From positions 1,488,001 through 1,552,000 of the forward strand of contig NZ_JAHLZZ010000001.1 of assembly GCF_018967845.1 (NCBI RefSeq): DNA of 64,000 bases, given 5' to 3'. Source of the DNA: Hymenobacter siberiensis. Its GTDB lineage: Bacteria > Bacteroidota > Bacteroidia > Cytophagales > Hymenobacteraceae. The position numbers and the translations under genes were made by a program. Shown here one piece after another: positions 7,819 through 16,950 of this stretch. The notes under the pieces were generated by a model. That model worked only from the letters and a program-made list of their open reading frames with translations. It did not search any database and was not told where the DNA came from. Positions within the stretch are counted from its first letter, which is position 1; every line of letters begins with the position of its first letter.

Positions 7819-9115
7819 GGTTCAAGGAAGGAATGGACACAAAAGCCGGCCGCACAGCACGGGCGGCCATGGGCAGGCGCACTGCCACGCGGCCAGGAGC
7901 TGCGGCGGCGGCGGCCAGAGACAGCCCGAGGATGCCGAAGAAATACAGGGGCCAGTCGTACGAAACGCTGTATACCAGCGAGCTGAGCGAGAAGATGACG
8001 AAGGTGGCCGTGGGCGGGGTCAGGGGAATAGGGCTCAGCAGGCGGCGGCCCAGCAGCAGCACGGGCACCAGCACCGTGAGCAGCAGCCCGGTAATGCCGA
8101 AGTAAAAAATGCGGTCGACGTAGAAACTGTGGAAGTGATGCCCGGTCCGGTCTTCCCACACGGGCACCTGGCTGCCGCCATCGTCGGCCAGCGTGTAGAA
8201 CTGCACCGGCAGCTCAAACCCTTTCAGGCGCATGCCCGCAATGGGGTATTCTTCCAGATAGGGCTTGTAGGCTTTGAACTGCTTGAGTCGCCAGCCACCC
8301 GTGCCCTGCTGGCTGGGGCGCATGATGTCGTTGATACTGCCTTCCAGCTTCTTCACTACGTGTGGGTCGCTGAGGGCCACGAGGCCCCCGGAAACCAGTA
8401 CGAGCAACGGAATGAGAAACATGGGCAGCAGGCGAGTAGAGCTCAGGCGCGCGCCCGTAACCCGGCCCAGGGCCATCACCAAGGCATTGAGGGCCAGGGC
8501 GACGCCCATTGATAGCCACACCGAACGGTGCTGCAGGAAAAGGATGAGCGCCGTGCCCAGAAAAAATATCAGCAGACGCGCCATCCCGCCGTGCGCCATG
8601 TACTGGTTGAAGTAATAGAGGGTAGGCAGCAGGAGCAGCATGGCCGAAGTGGAGCTGAACCCGCGCTCGTTATCCAAAAATGCCGATAAGCTCAGCGCGT
8701 CCCGGTGGTAGAATGCCAGGTTGGCGGCCAGGCCCAGTACCAGCAGCCCCATCAGCTGGCCAAATGGCGGCGGCCCAAACCGGCGGTGAAACCCGTAAAT
8801 CGCAAACACATGCACCATGACCAAGAACTTGGCGAATACGTGCGGATACACCGCCCACGTCTGCCATCCGGCGTAAGATTCGAGGGATAGCGCCCCCAGG
8901 GCGGCCACCACCAGCAGCAGCCAGCGCTGCATAATGGTGCCCATGTACCGGTAGCAGAGCACGACAATGCCCATCGAGCAGGCCAGCATCAGCCGCCCAT
9001 ATAGCTGGAGCATGGGCGAACTTTCATCGAAAAACACGAACTCGGTGAAGGCCCGGTCCGTGGCGATGATGCCCAGCACCGGCAGCAAATACAGAAAGCG
9101 TAAACTGAGTTTCAT
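7784..9115 (-). CDS. Wzy/O-antigen ligase-like polytopic membrane protein
   Basis: 443 residues with roughly ten or more hydrophobic segments spread over the protein. QHRSVWLSMGVALAL resembles the short RSxxL-type motif at the start of the Wzy_C/O-antigen ligase region. A long, more polar loop follows (GSINDIMRPSQQG... YTLADDGG...), as in polysaccharide polymerases and ligases. In a locus with Wzx, Wzc and Wza, polymerase is the most economical role: joining undecaprenyl-linked repeat units on the periplasmic side of the inner membrane. Polymerase and ligase cannot be told apart by sequence alone, and this family is poorly conserved. Confidence 0.75.
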   Translation of the reverse strand: MKLSLRFLYLLPVLGIIATDRAFTEFVFFDESSPMLQLYGRLMLACSMGIVVLCYRYMGTIMQRWLLLVVAALGALSLESYAGWQTWAVYPHVFAKFLVMVHVFAIYGFHRRFGPPPFGQLMGLLVLGLAANLAFYHRDALSLSAFLDNERGFSSTSAMLLLLPTLYYFNQYMAHGGMARLLIFFLGTALILFLQHRSVWLSMGVALALNALVMALGRVTGARLSSTRLLPMFLIPLLVLVSGGLVALSDPHVVKKLEGSINDIMRPSQQGTGGWRLKQFKAYKPYLEEYPIAGMRLKGFELPVQFYTLADDGGSQVPVWEDRTGHHFHSFYVDRIFYFGITGLLLTVLVPVLLLGRRLLSPIPLTPPTATFVIFSLSSLVYSVSYDWPLYFFGILGLSLAAAAAAPGRVAVRLPMAARAVRPAFVSIPSLNHADAATSTTHR

Positions 9116-9166
9116 GGGATGTTGCGTGGTTGGTAGTTGAATAGTGGCCGGGTTGCCCCGTACTCC

Positions 9167-10297
9167 TCAGGAGAACAGCTGGGTTTCAGGGGTTAAAACC
9201 AAGGCATCCTGTCGGGCTTCTTCGTACACCTGCCGGGTTTGGGCCGCCGCTCGCTCCCAAGTGAAGTCGCGCACCCGCGTCAGTGCTCTGTTGACCAGCG
9301 TATGGCGCAGCGCGCGGTCGCAGAGCACGCGGTCGAGCTGTTCGCGCAGGTCGTCGGCATCGTACGGATCAAAATACTGGGCCGCATCCTGCGCGATTTC
9401 GGGAAAGCACGAGGCATTGCTGAGTACCACGGGGCATTGCTGGCCGAAGGCTTCGAGAATAGGAAACCCGAACCCTTCATACAGCGAGGGAAACACAAAG
9501 GCCCGCGCCCGGTGGTATAGCTGGTTGAGTTGGTCATCGGTGAGGTAGCCGAGCTGGTGGGTGCGCTTGGCCACCCCAGCCTCGCGCAGCATCACCAGCT
9601 CGGCTTCGCTGAAGGGACCGCCCCCGGCGCACATCAGGTGCAGGCCGGGGTATTGTTGGTGCAGCAGGCCGAAGGCCTTTACCAAGCAACCGAAATTCTT
9701 GTAGTCCCGGCGCGTGCCCGTGAAGAGCAGATAGTCGTCGGGGGCGGCCACGGGCACTTGGGACGAGCTGTGGTGCACCACGTGGCCGTGGTGCACCACC
9801 ACCACCCGCTCGGGCCGCACGGGCAGCAGGCGCAGCACGTCGGCCCGGGTGTGTTCCGATACGGTGATGATGCGCGCAGCCCGGGCAGCCAGCAGGCCCA
9901 GCTCGGGCCCCCGCGACTGGAAATACTCGCTGAACAAGGTTGAAATCATATCATGGATGGTGATAACCAACGGCTTGTCACCCATAATATCCAGAAAATA
10001 AGCTTGGTCGTTGCCCGTCGGGTGCAGCACATCGTAGTCCTGCCGTGCAATGGCCCGCCGGGCCGCCCGCCGGTTAAAGTACTGCATCACCCGCCAGCGC
10101 CCGCGCACGGGCAGGCCCGGCAAAAACTGGCGGTGCCGGGTGTGCTCCCGGTCGCGCAGGTACAGATTGTTGCTCAGCACCACTGGCAAGTCGCAGGTCA
10201 AGCCGGGCCCGGCATGATGGATAAGCTCGTAGAAGTAGCGCGATACTCCACCGTAGTCCTGAATAGAGAATGTTTCGGGTTCGTAGAGTACTTTCAT
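9167..10297 (-). CDS. GT4-family glycosyltransferase (copy 1 of tandem pair)
   Basis: 376 residues, GT-B fold. It starts MKVLYEPETFSIQDYGGVSRYFYEL. The C-terminal donor domain has FTGTRRDYKNFGCLVKAFG (in the region near residues 193-210) and the E-X7-E motif EGFGFPILE, then CFPEIAQDAAQYFDP. These are hallmarks of retaining GT4 enzymes of the WbnH/mannosyltransferase-like type. Its neighbour at 10393-11505 is a close paralogue over the full length. Expected to add one sugar to the repeat unit in the cytoplasm. Donor unknown. Confidence 0.9.
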   Translation of the reverse strand: MKVLYEPETFSIQDYGGVSRYFYELIHHAGPGLTCDLPVVLSNNLYLRDREHTRHRQFLPGLPVRGRWRVMQYFNRRAARRAIARQDYDVLHPTGNDQAYFLDIMGDKPLVITIHDMISTLFSEYFQSRGPELGLLAARAARIITVSEHTRADVLRLLPVRPERVVVVHHGHVVHHSSSQVPVAAPDDYLLFTGTRRDYKNFGCLVKAFGLLHQQYPGLHLMCAGGGPFSEAELVMLREAGVAKRTHQLGYLTDDQLNQLYHRARAFVFPSLYEGFGFPILEAFGQQCPVVLSNASCFPEIAQDAAQYFDPYDADDLREQLDRVLCDRALRHTLVNRALTRVRDFTWERAAAQTRQVYEEARQDALVLTPETQLFS

Positions 10298-10392
10298 CGG
10301 GCAAAGGCTAAAGCAGCGAAGCTGCCGATTGAGAAAAAAGGGCTAAGCCGGGCGCTGGCGGCAATTCGGTGAGCGCAACGGCCGCACGCTCG

Positions 10393-11505
10393 TTAGCAGG
10401 CCAGCATCGGCGAGTCCTCCCGCGCCTCCTCGTACACGCGGTGGGTATCGGCCACGGTGCGGGCCCAGGTGAAATCGCGCACCCGGTCCTGGCCCCGGCG
10501 CACCAGAATCTGGCGCAGGGCGTGGTCGTAGAGCACACGGTCGAGCTGCTCGCGCAGGTCGTCGGCATTGCTGGGGTCGAAGTAGAGGGCTGCGTCCTGC
10601 GCGATTTCCGGGAAGCACGAGGCGTTGCTGAGCACCACCGGGCACTGCTGGCCGAATGCTTCGAGAATAGGAAACCCAAACCCCTCATAAAGCGACGGAA
10701 ATACGAAAGCCCGCGCCCGGTGGTATAGATGATGCAGCTGCCCATCGGAGAGGTAGCCGAGCTGGTGGGTGCGCTCGGCCACGCCGGCTTCGCGCAGCTG
10801 GGTCATTTCCTGCTCGGTGAAGGGGCCGCCGCCGGCGCACATCAGGTGCAGGCTGGGATATTTGGCGTGCAGCATCCCGAAGGCCTTCACCAGGCACCCG
10901 AAATTTTTATAGGTCCGGCGGCTACCGATGAACAGCAGGTAGTCGTCGGGGGTGGCCACGGCGTCCTGGTAGGGGTAGTGGCGCACGGTGTGGCCGTGGT
11001 GCACCACGGTTACGTGGTCGGGGGGCACGGGCAGCAGGCGCAGCACGTCGGCCCGGGTGTTTTCCGAAACCGTGATAATACGGGCGGCCCGGCTGGCCAG
11101 CGTGCTCAGCTCGGTACCGGAACGCTGGTAAAATTCGCTGAATAGCGCCGGAATCATGTCGTGAATGGTGATGACAAACGGCTTCTTGTTCAGCAAATCC
11201 AGAAACCAAGTCTGGTCGTTCGTGGTGGGGTGAAACACGTCGAACTTCTGCCGCTGAATGGCTTTGCACGAGGCCCTGCGGTTGGCATATTGCATCATGC
11301 GCCACAGGCCGGGCACCGGTATGCCGGGCAGCAGCCCCAGGTGGCGGGTGTGCTTGCGGTCCTTCAGGTAAATGTTGTTGCTGAGCACCACGGGTAGCTC
11401 GCAACTCACCTCCGGCCCGGCGTGGTCGATGAGCTCGTAGAAATAGCGGGAAACGCCCCCCACATCCTGGATGGAAAACGCCTCGGGTTCGTACAGGATT
11501 TTCAT
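10393..11505 (-). CDS. GT4-family glycosyltransferase (copy 2 of tandem pair)
   Basis: 370 residues, homologous to the downstream copy from end to end. It shares the start motif (ILYEPEAFSIQDVGGVSRYF), FIGSRRTYKNFGCLVKAFG, and a donor-site block that is nearly the same in both proteins (EGFGFPILEAFGQQCPVVL). The N-terminal acceptor-binding halves differ more than the C-terminal halves. This pattern suggests an old tandem duplication in which both enzymes kept the same sugar donor but may use different acceptors; that is inference. The gene is 14 bp after the flippase gene and 95 bp before copy 1. Confidence 0.9.
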   Translation of the reverse strand: MKILYEPEAFSIQDVGGVSRYFYELIDHAGPEVSCELPVVLSNNIYLKDRKHTRHLGLLPGIPVPGLWRMMQYANRRASCKAIQRQKFDVFHPTTNDQTWFLDLLNKKPFVITIHDMIPALFSEFYQRSGTELSTLASRAARIITVSENTRADVLRLLPVPPDHVTVVHHGHTVRHYPYQDAVATPDDYLLFIGSRRTYKNFGCLVKAFGMLHAKYPSLHLMCAGGGPFTEQEMTQLREAGVAERTHQLGYLSDGQLHHLYHRARAFVFPSLYEGFGFPILEAFGQQCPVVLSNASCFPEIAQDAALYFDPSNADDLREQLDRVLYDHALRQILVRRGQDRVRDFTWARTVADTHRVYEEAREDSPMLAC

Positions 11506-11519
11506 GGCCAGGGCGGGAG

Positions 11520-13184
11520 CTAGACGAGCTCAGTTTCAGCGGTGGAAAAATGGGAGGGGTGGGATTCGGCCGGCATTTCAGCATCCAGCTCGATGGCCAA
11601 GGCGGTAGTGGGCGCTGGCACTGTGGCTGGTGCCTCACCGGCCTGCCGGGCCAGGCGGGCGGCCAGGGCATGCAGCAGGCGCGGAACCAGGCGGTCGGTG
11701 GCCGTGGCGTGGGTGCCGGTGAGGCGGGCCAGCAGGGCGCGCATCACGGTGCGCAGCTGCACGGGCGGGCGCACCAGCACCAGGCTGCCCAGCACCACGG
11801 CCCCGGTCAGCATTTCGGCAATGAGTATGGCCAGGGCGGGCGCGTGCAGGGCCAGCAGCCCCAGGCGCACCACCCCAATGGCCCCGGCGGCCACGGCACC
11901 CGCCAGCACGCCCGGCCCGTAGGCGCCCAGCACCGCGAAGGGGGGCGTACCCAGCTCGCGCCGCATAATGTTGGAATACAGGGCCGTGCGCAACAGCTCG
12001 CAGCCTACCATGGCCCAGGCCACGCCCACCAGCCCAAATTTGCTGCCCCCATACAGCAGCACCGTGAGCGCCGCCAGGGATACCAGCGAGAGCAGCAGCT
12101 TGCGGCTGAGGGCCGCCGTGGCATCGCACACCACCCCGGCAAACATGGTGATGGCGCTCAGCACATACGTCACGCTGATGACCTGCAGAATGGGCACGGC
12201 GGCCATCCACTTCTCGCCCAGCATCACGCGCACTATTTCCGGGGCGGCTACCATGGCACCGGCGCACACCGGCGTAATAATCATGGCTACCAGCGTGATG
12301 CTGCTCAAATAAACCTCGCGCAGCCGCGCCCGGTTGGCTTGCATCTGGCTGAAGGACGGGAACACCACCTTGGCCACGTTGCTCGACAGTAGGTACACTG
12401 GCAGCCCAATCAGCAGCCCGCCGCGGGTGTAGATGCCCAGCGCCGCCGGCCCTAGCAGCCGCCCAATCAGCAGCGTGTCCAGCGACTGCGTCACGAATTC
12501 CACGAAGCTGATGGCCGACATGCGGCTGCCGTACGCCAGCAGCGGCTTGTAAGCGTCCCAGCTGAATAGCGGCCGCAGCGTGTGCCGCACCACGCCGTAG
12601 GACAGTACGCTCATTATCAGGCCCTGTCCTAGCGTGGCGCCCACTAGCGCCCATACTCCGAAGCCCTGCCAGGCCAGCACCATGCCCAGCCCCAGGTAGC
12701 TTATCAGAAACGAAGCCATCTCGAAAATAGCCAGCGCCCGGAAGCGCATGGCCCGGTGCAGCAGGCTCATGGCCGTGCCGTTGAGGCCGCTGAAGAGGAT
12801 GCCCAGCGCCAGCGCCCGCACCACGGGCACCACCTCGGGCTGCTGCACTATATTGGCCGCCAGCGGCGCGCCCGCCACCAGCAGTCCCGCAAAAAACACC
12901 CCCAGCACCACCGACGACGTGAACGCCGCCCGTACATCACGCTCCGTCAGGTCGGGCTTCTGAATGATGGCCCGCTCCATGCCCATCTTGGCGAAGTATA
13001 CCCCGAAGCGCAGTATTACGCCCGCCAGCGCCACCAGCCCGAAGGCGGCGGGGCTCAGCAGCCGGGCCATCACGGCGGTGTAGCCCACTTGCAGCACCGA
13101 GTTGACGATGGTGGCCGTCATCGTCCACTTCACACCATTGACGGTGACCACGGTCAGGTTTTGCGGTTCGTTGGTGGAGGCCAT
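11520..13184 (-). CDS. Wzx-type lipopolysaccharide/oligosaccharide flippase
   Basis: 554 residues from the ATG at 13182-13184 (MASTNEPQNLTVVTVNGVKW). A longer frame to an ATG at 13232 exists, but that codon lies in a dispersed palindrome, so I prefer the shorter start. The protein has about 12-14 hydrophobic segments and the MOP-superfamily opening (TVNGVKWTM...YTAVMARLLSPAAFGLVALA) typical of the MVIN/polysaccharide-transporter group related to WzxC. It should flip the undecaprenyl-linked repeat unit across the inner membrane. The C-terminal 70 residues form a polar, Pro/Ala/Thr-rich cytoplasmic tail. Confidence 0.88.
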   Translation of the reverse strand: MASTNEPQNLTVVTVNGVKWTMTATIVNSVLQVGYTAVMARLLSPAAFGLVALAGVILRFGVYFAKMGMERAIIQKPDLTERDVRAAFTSSVVLGVFFAGLLVAGAPLAANIVQQPEVVPVVRALALGILFSGLNGTAMSLLHRAMRFRALAIFEMASFLISYLGLGMVLAWQGFGVWALVGATLGQGLIMSVLSYGVVRHTLRPLFSWDAYKPLLAYGSRMSAISFVEFVTQSLDTLLIGRLLGPAALGIYTRGGLLIGLPVYLLSSNVAKVVFPSFSQMQANRARLREVYLSSITLVAMIITPVCAGAMVAAPEIVRVMLGEKWMAAVPILQVISVTYVLSAITMFAGVVCDATAALSRKLLLSLVSLAALTVLLYGGSKFGLVGVAWAMVGCELLRTALYSNIMRRELGTPPFAVLGAYGPGVLAGAVAAGAIGVVRLGLLALHAPALAILIAEMLTGAVVLGSLVLVRPPVQLRTVMRALLARLTGTHATATDRLVPRLLHALAARLARQAGEAPATVPAPTTALAIELDAEMPAESHPSHFSTAETELV

Positions 13185-13218
13185 TGGGGTGGTGGTTTTG
13201 GATGGTAGGCGAGTGAGT

Positions 13219-13263
13219 GTCATGCCGAGCATTCTGCTTGATGCGCAGAATGCTCGGCATGAC
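13219..13263. repeat. Dispersed palindrome, GTCATGC-family
   Basis: A perfect 19-bp inverted repeat: left arm GTCATGCCGAGCATTCTGC (13219-13237), right arm at 13245-13263, loop 7 nt. It lies between the Wzc-like and Wzx genes. The outer GTCATGC(C/T)GAGC sequence is shared with elements at 19164, 50635 and, in a diverged form, 41992. Confidence 0.9.
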
Positions 13264-13306
13264 GGGCTTTGCTATGACGTTCTATTTCCGTTAGTTGCTT
13301 CCCGTC

Positions 13307-15691
13307 TCAATACCCGTATTCATAAGCCTTCTGCTTATACCGATACTCGTAGTTGTGGTTGAAGTGCATGTCGTTGATAATCATGTATAAATGCTTGATG
13401 CGCTGCGACTGGTGCAACTCGTTTATCTGGTGCATCAGGGTGCGCTCGGTGTAGTTGTGGCGCACCACGTAAATGTTGGCATCGAGGAAGCGCACCAGCA
13501 CGAAATATTCGGCCACGAAGCCTACGGGCGGCGTGTCGAGCACCACGTAGTCGTATTCGGCGCGGAGCTGGGCCACGAGGTCGGCCATGCGTTGGCGCTC
13601 CAGCAGCTCGGTGGGGTTGGCGGGTATCTGGCCGCAGGTTATCACATCGAGGTGGGGCACGCCGCTGGGCCGGCAGGCTTCGTCCAGGGTGCTTTCCTCG
13701 CGCAGGTAGCTGGCCAGACCGTGGGCGGGCACGGGGTCGAGGTTGAAGTAGCTGGCTACGGTGGGGCGGCGCAGGTCGGTTTCCACCAGCATCACGCGGC
13801 GGCCGGCCATGGCCAGTTCGGTGGCAATGTTCACGGCACAAAAGGTTTTGCCCTCGCCCGGAATCGACGAGGTCACGCCCAGCACCTTCTTATCCATCCC
13901 CGCCGACAGGTACTGCAAATTCACCCGAATGGAGCGAAACGACTCCGCAATCGGCCCTTTGGGGTCTTGCAGCATCGTCACTTTGTCGTGTTTTGAGCCG
14001 TGCGCTACTACGCCCAGCAGCGGAATGCTCGTGACTTCGGCCAAGTCCTCGCGGCCCTGAATGCGGCGGTTGGCCTTGTCCAGCAGCAGCACCAGGCCGG
14101 CGGGCAGCAGCACGCCCGCCAGCGCGGCCATCAGCCAGGCCAGCATCGGTTTCGGCGACTCGGGGCCGGGGCTGGTTTGCTGCGCCGGGTCGATAACTTT
14201 CTTGTCGGTCGCATTCGTGGCCAGTGCAATGGCCGCCTCGTTGCGCTTATCAACCAGGAAGTTGTAGTTCTTCTCGTTGAAGTCGCTGGTGCTTTTTAAC
14301 GAGGTTAGCTGGCGCTCACTTTCGGGCATCTGGCTCATCTGGCCACGCACCTGGCTCAGCTGGCTGTCCAGGTCGCGGAGGGAAATATCGTTGGCCTGGC
14401 TCATGTTGGCCAGCGTTTGAATCAGCGATTCCTTGGTGTTGCGGATGCGGCCGTCGAGCACCGTTAGCAGCGGGTTTTCGCCGCTGGCGGTGGCGCTCAG
14501 CTCGGCTCGCTTCTCGTTCAGGTTGCTCAGCTGCATAATCAGGCTGTTGAGTACGGGGTCCTCGATGCCCGCGCTGCTGGGCGAGGCCACCTGGCTGGCG
14601 TTGCGGTTGGCGCGCAGGTAGCCCAGCATGTTCTGGTAGTATTTGCGGCGGGTGGCAATCTGGGCGCGGTCGGTCTCGAGCCCGCTCATGCGCTGGATGC
14701 CCGTGCTCGACTGGGCGGCCACGTCCAGCACCCCGCGCGTGGCTCGGAAGGTGGCCAGCGCCTCGGCCGACTGCCGCCGCTGGCCCGAGAGCTTATCAAT
14801 CTCCTGGTTCAGGAAAGTCAGCGTTTTGCGGCCGGTCTGGTCCTTCTCGCGCAGGTCTTCGGCAATGTACTGCGTCATAAGCGTGTCCAGAAACTGCGTT
14901 CCCTTGGCCGGAACCGTGTTTTTGGTGGTCAGCTCGATAATGAGCGACTCGTGGTCGATGGGCCGCACGGCCAAGCTGCCTTGGTACTGGCCGGCCGCGC
15001 CGTTCAGGTCGTTCAGCACGAAATAGTAGGCCGCCGGCTCCTGCCCAAACGGCATGCCCGGCTCGGGCTGCAGTACCGCCGTGAGCAGGCGCGAGCGCAG
15101 GGTATCGCCCCAGGCACCGGTCTGGTCCACGCTCACATCGGTGATATCCGAAATCCGCTCGCTGGTGGGCAGGCTGAAAAGCGTGCCTTTTTTGGCCGTG
15201 GCGTGCAGCCGGAAGCGCCCCGGTCCGGCCGGCTCCACGTAAATGGGCACGCCGGCCAGCTGCGGCGCCTGCAAATCGACCCAGACACGAAACGGCACCG
15301 CGCCCGCCGCCCGCTCGCGCACCTGCAACGGCCGCAGCTTGTTCAGCCAGGTGGCTGGCTGGGCGTAGTAGCTCACGGCGTAGGGCAACCGGGCCACGGC
15401 CTGCCGCACAAACTCAGTCGAGGTGAGCACGCCCAGCTCGTCCTCCATCTTGGGCCCTTTTTCGTGCACCTGCAGCATCTGGAGCAGCTCCTGGGCCTGT
15501 TTCGAGCCGCTGCCCTGGTCGCCGAGCAGCATGGTAGACCGGAAAGCGTACACCGGGGCCTTCACCTGCAGGTACAGGTAGGCGCAGCCGCCCGCCAGCA
15601 GCATGGCCAGCACAAACAGCGGCCAGCGGGTGCGCAGCTTAAAAAACAGCGCGTGCAAATCAATCTCGTCAGGAGCGGGCTGGGTTTCCAT
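13307..15691 (-). CDS. Wzc-like polysaccharide co-polymerase with bacterial tyrosine kinase domain
   Basis: 794 residues. The N-terminal Wzz domain has a first membrane segment near residues 20-40, a long periplasmic coiled-coil region (about 270-460), and a second membrane segment near 525-545. The cytoplasmic BY-kinase domain shows Walker A SSIPGEGKTF (about residue 610), Walker A' ETDLRRP (about 640) and Walker B YVVLDTPPVG (about 718). The C-terminus is a tyrosine cluster (YEYRYKQKAYEYGY), the usual autophosphorylation tail. It should control chain length and export together with the Wza-like protein. About 100 bp separates it from the wza-like gene. Confidence 0.93.
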   Translation of the reverse strand: METQPAPDEIDLHALFFKLRTRWPLFVLAMLLAGGCAYLYLQVKAPVYAFRSTMLLGDQGSGSKQAQELLQMLQVHEKGPKMEDELGVLTSTEFVRQAVARLPYAVSYYAQPATWLNKLRPLQVRERAAGAVPFRVWVDLQAPQLAGVPIYVEPAGPGRFRLHATAKKGTLFSLPTSERISDITDVSVDQTGAWGDTLRSRLLTAVLQPEPGMPFGQEPAAYYFVLNDLNGAAGQYQGSLAVRPIDHESLIIELTTKNTVPAKGTQFLDTLMTQYIAEDLREKDQTGRKTLTFLNQEIDKLSGQRRQSAEALATFRATRGVLDVAAQSSTGIQRMSGLETDRAQIATRRKYYQNMLGYLRANRNASQVASPSSAGIEDPVLNSLIMQLSNLNEKRAELSATASGENPLLTVLDGRIRNTKESLIQTLANMSQANDISLRDLDSQLSQVRGQMSQMPESERQLTSLKSTSDFNEKNYNFLVDKRNEAAIALATNATDKKVIDPAQQTSPGPESPKPMLAWLMAALAGVLLPAGLVLLLDKANRRIQGREDLAEVTSIPLLGVVAHGSKHDKVTMLQDPKGPIAESFRSIRVNLQYLSAGMDKKVLGVTSSIPGEGKTFCAVNIATELAMAGRRVMLVETDLRRPTVASYFNLDPVPAHGLASYLREESTLDEACRPSGVPHLDVITCGQIPANPTELLERQRMADLVAQLRAEYDYVVLDTPPVGFVAEYFVLVRFLDANIYVVRHNYTERTLMHQINELHQSQRIKHLYMIINDMHFNHNYEYRYKQKAYEYGY

Positions 15692-15719
15692 AGATTAGGA
15701 GTAGAAAAATGGTAGGCTG

Positions 15720-15800
15720 ATTGAGTTAAGATTTAGAAGTTGAGAGTTAGGGGTTTAGATTCTAACCACTTGATTTTTAACTATTAATTCTTAACTCAAT
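15720..15800. repeat. AT-rich palindrome between wza-like and wzc-like genes
   Basis: Outer arms ATTGAGTTAAGA (15720-15731) and its complement (15789-15800) enclose an AT-rich spacer with several GTTA/TAAC blocks. It belongs to the same loose group as elements at 33023 and 47980. The right arm overlaps the last bases of the wza-like gene. Confidence 0.75.
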
Positions 15801-16578
15801 TAGCCTTAATGAAGCTCAGGAGCAGAATAATGGTCGAGAGGCCGCCGAATACCAACCCTAGGTTGTTGGCGTTGCCACGGCTGGTGCGGGCCTTCAGCGG
15901 CTCCACGTATAGGGCGTCGTTGGGCAGCAGATAGTAGTACTTGGACCGTAGCAGGTTGGGGTCGGTCAGGTCGAGGAGCACCACTTCCGAGCCCTTGGGC
16001 GTCTGCCGTATCAGCTTGATATTGGTGCGGTTGCCAAACTCGCCGATGTCGCCGGCCAGGCCCAGGGCCTCCAACACGGTGGCTTGCGAGTTGTATACGA
16101 AGTAGCGCCCCGGTGCCCGTACCTCGCCCAATATGGTGAGCTTGAAGCTAGTAAGCTTCACTAGGACGTTGGATTCGCGCATGAAGCGGGCCACTTCCTT
16201 CTGGATAAGCTGCTGGGTTTCTTCCACCGTGAGGCCGGCCACTTTCAGCCGTCCCGCCGTGGGCAGGTTGATGCTGCCGGTGTCATCCACGGAGTACCCG
16301 GAGGAGAAAATGTTGCCCGGGTCGCCGCTCTGAATGTTTTGCCCGCTGGTCACGCTGAACAAGTCGTTCAGGGCCGGCTGCACGCTCTGCACCCGGATGC
16401 TGAGCACGTCGCCGGGCTGCAGCCGGTACACCTGCCGCTCATTATCGACCTGCACCGCCGCCCGGGTCGAGTAGTCCTTGCCCTGCAGGTATGGCAGCTG
16501 CTGCTGCGATACGCACGAGCCCAGCCCTGCCACTACCAACCCCAGAACCCACACGCGGAAGTAAAACAATGAGTTCAT
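15796..16578 (-). CDS. Wza-like polysaccharide export lipoprotein
   Basis: 260 residues. Lipoprotein signal with lipobox GLGSC (Cys22). The Poly_export domain follows (YRLQPGDVLSIRVQSVQP, about residues 52-70, through LIQKEVARFMRESNVLVKLTSFKLTILGEV), then an SLBB-type segment (PGRYFVYNSQATVLEALGLAGDIGEFGNRTNI). A C-terminal hydrophobic segment (NNLGLVFGGLSTIILLLSF) is usual in Bacteroidota homologues. It should form the outer-membrane channel through which the polymer leaves. First gene of the operon. Confidence 0.93.
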   Translation of the reverse strand: MNSLFYFRVWVLGLVVAGLGSCVSQQQLPYLQGKDYSTRAAVQVDNERQVYRLQPGDVLSIRVQSVQPALNDLFSVTSGQNIQSGDPGNIFSSGYSVDDTGSINLPTAGRLKVAGLTVEETQQLIQKEVARFMRESNVLVKLTSFKLTILGEVRAPGRYFVYNSQATVLEALGLAGDIGEFGNRTNIKLIRQTPKGSEVVLLDLTDPNLLRSKYYYLLPNDALYVEPLKARTSRGNANNLGLVFGGLSTIILLLSFIKAN

Positions 16579-16826
16579 AGACTGGCCGTAACGAAGCAGG
16601 TTCCTGGCGCAAAGCCGACGCTTCGTGCGTTGGTTTCGAGTGTCGGTTCCTACCCCGGGTAGTGGAGAATAATAGCTAATCTAGTTATTTATTTTGCATA
16701 TATAGCACAAATTATTTATTTTTCTGTATTAATAAATTTTTAATGTATCTTTAATCTTGCTATAAATCAATAATATCAACCGACCCGATTCGGCTCCTTC
16801 TCACCTCATTCGCTCACCCGATGGCC
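16579..16826. promoter_or_regulatory. Probable leader/promoter region of the exopolysaccharide operon
   Basis: About 250 bp upstream of the first operon gene. Bases 16680-16790 are strongly AT-rich, a sharp contrast with the surrounding DNA. No exact minus-strand TAnnTTTG element is visible, so the promoter position is inferred from location and composition only. Confidence 0.4.
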
Positions 16827-16875
16827 AAAAAAAGAGTGGCACCCCGACCCTGAAGCCGTGGTACCACTCTTTTTC
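16827..16875. terminator. Bidirectional rho-independent terminator
   Basis: Stem AAAGAGTGGCACC (16830-16842) pairs imperfectly with GGTACCACTCTTT, with an A-run on the left and a T-run on the right. It lies downstream of the minus-strand gene ending at 16951 and shields the AT-rich operon leader. Confidence 0.75.
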
Positions 16876-16950
16876 ACCAGGTATTCCGCACCTTATCCGG
16901 GCGATGCGTGAACCCGGCCTAAGTCCAAAAACCGGCCCGCCCGAAGCTTT

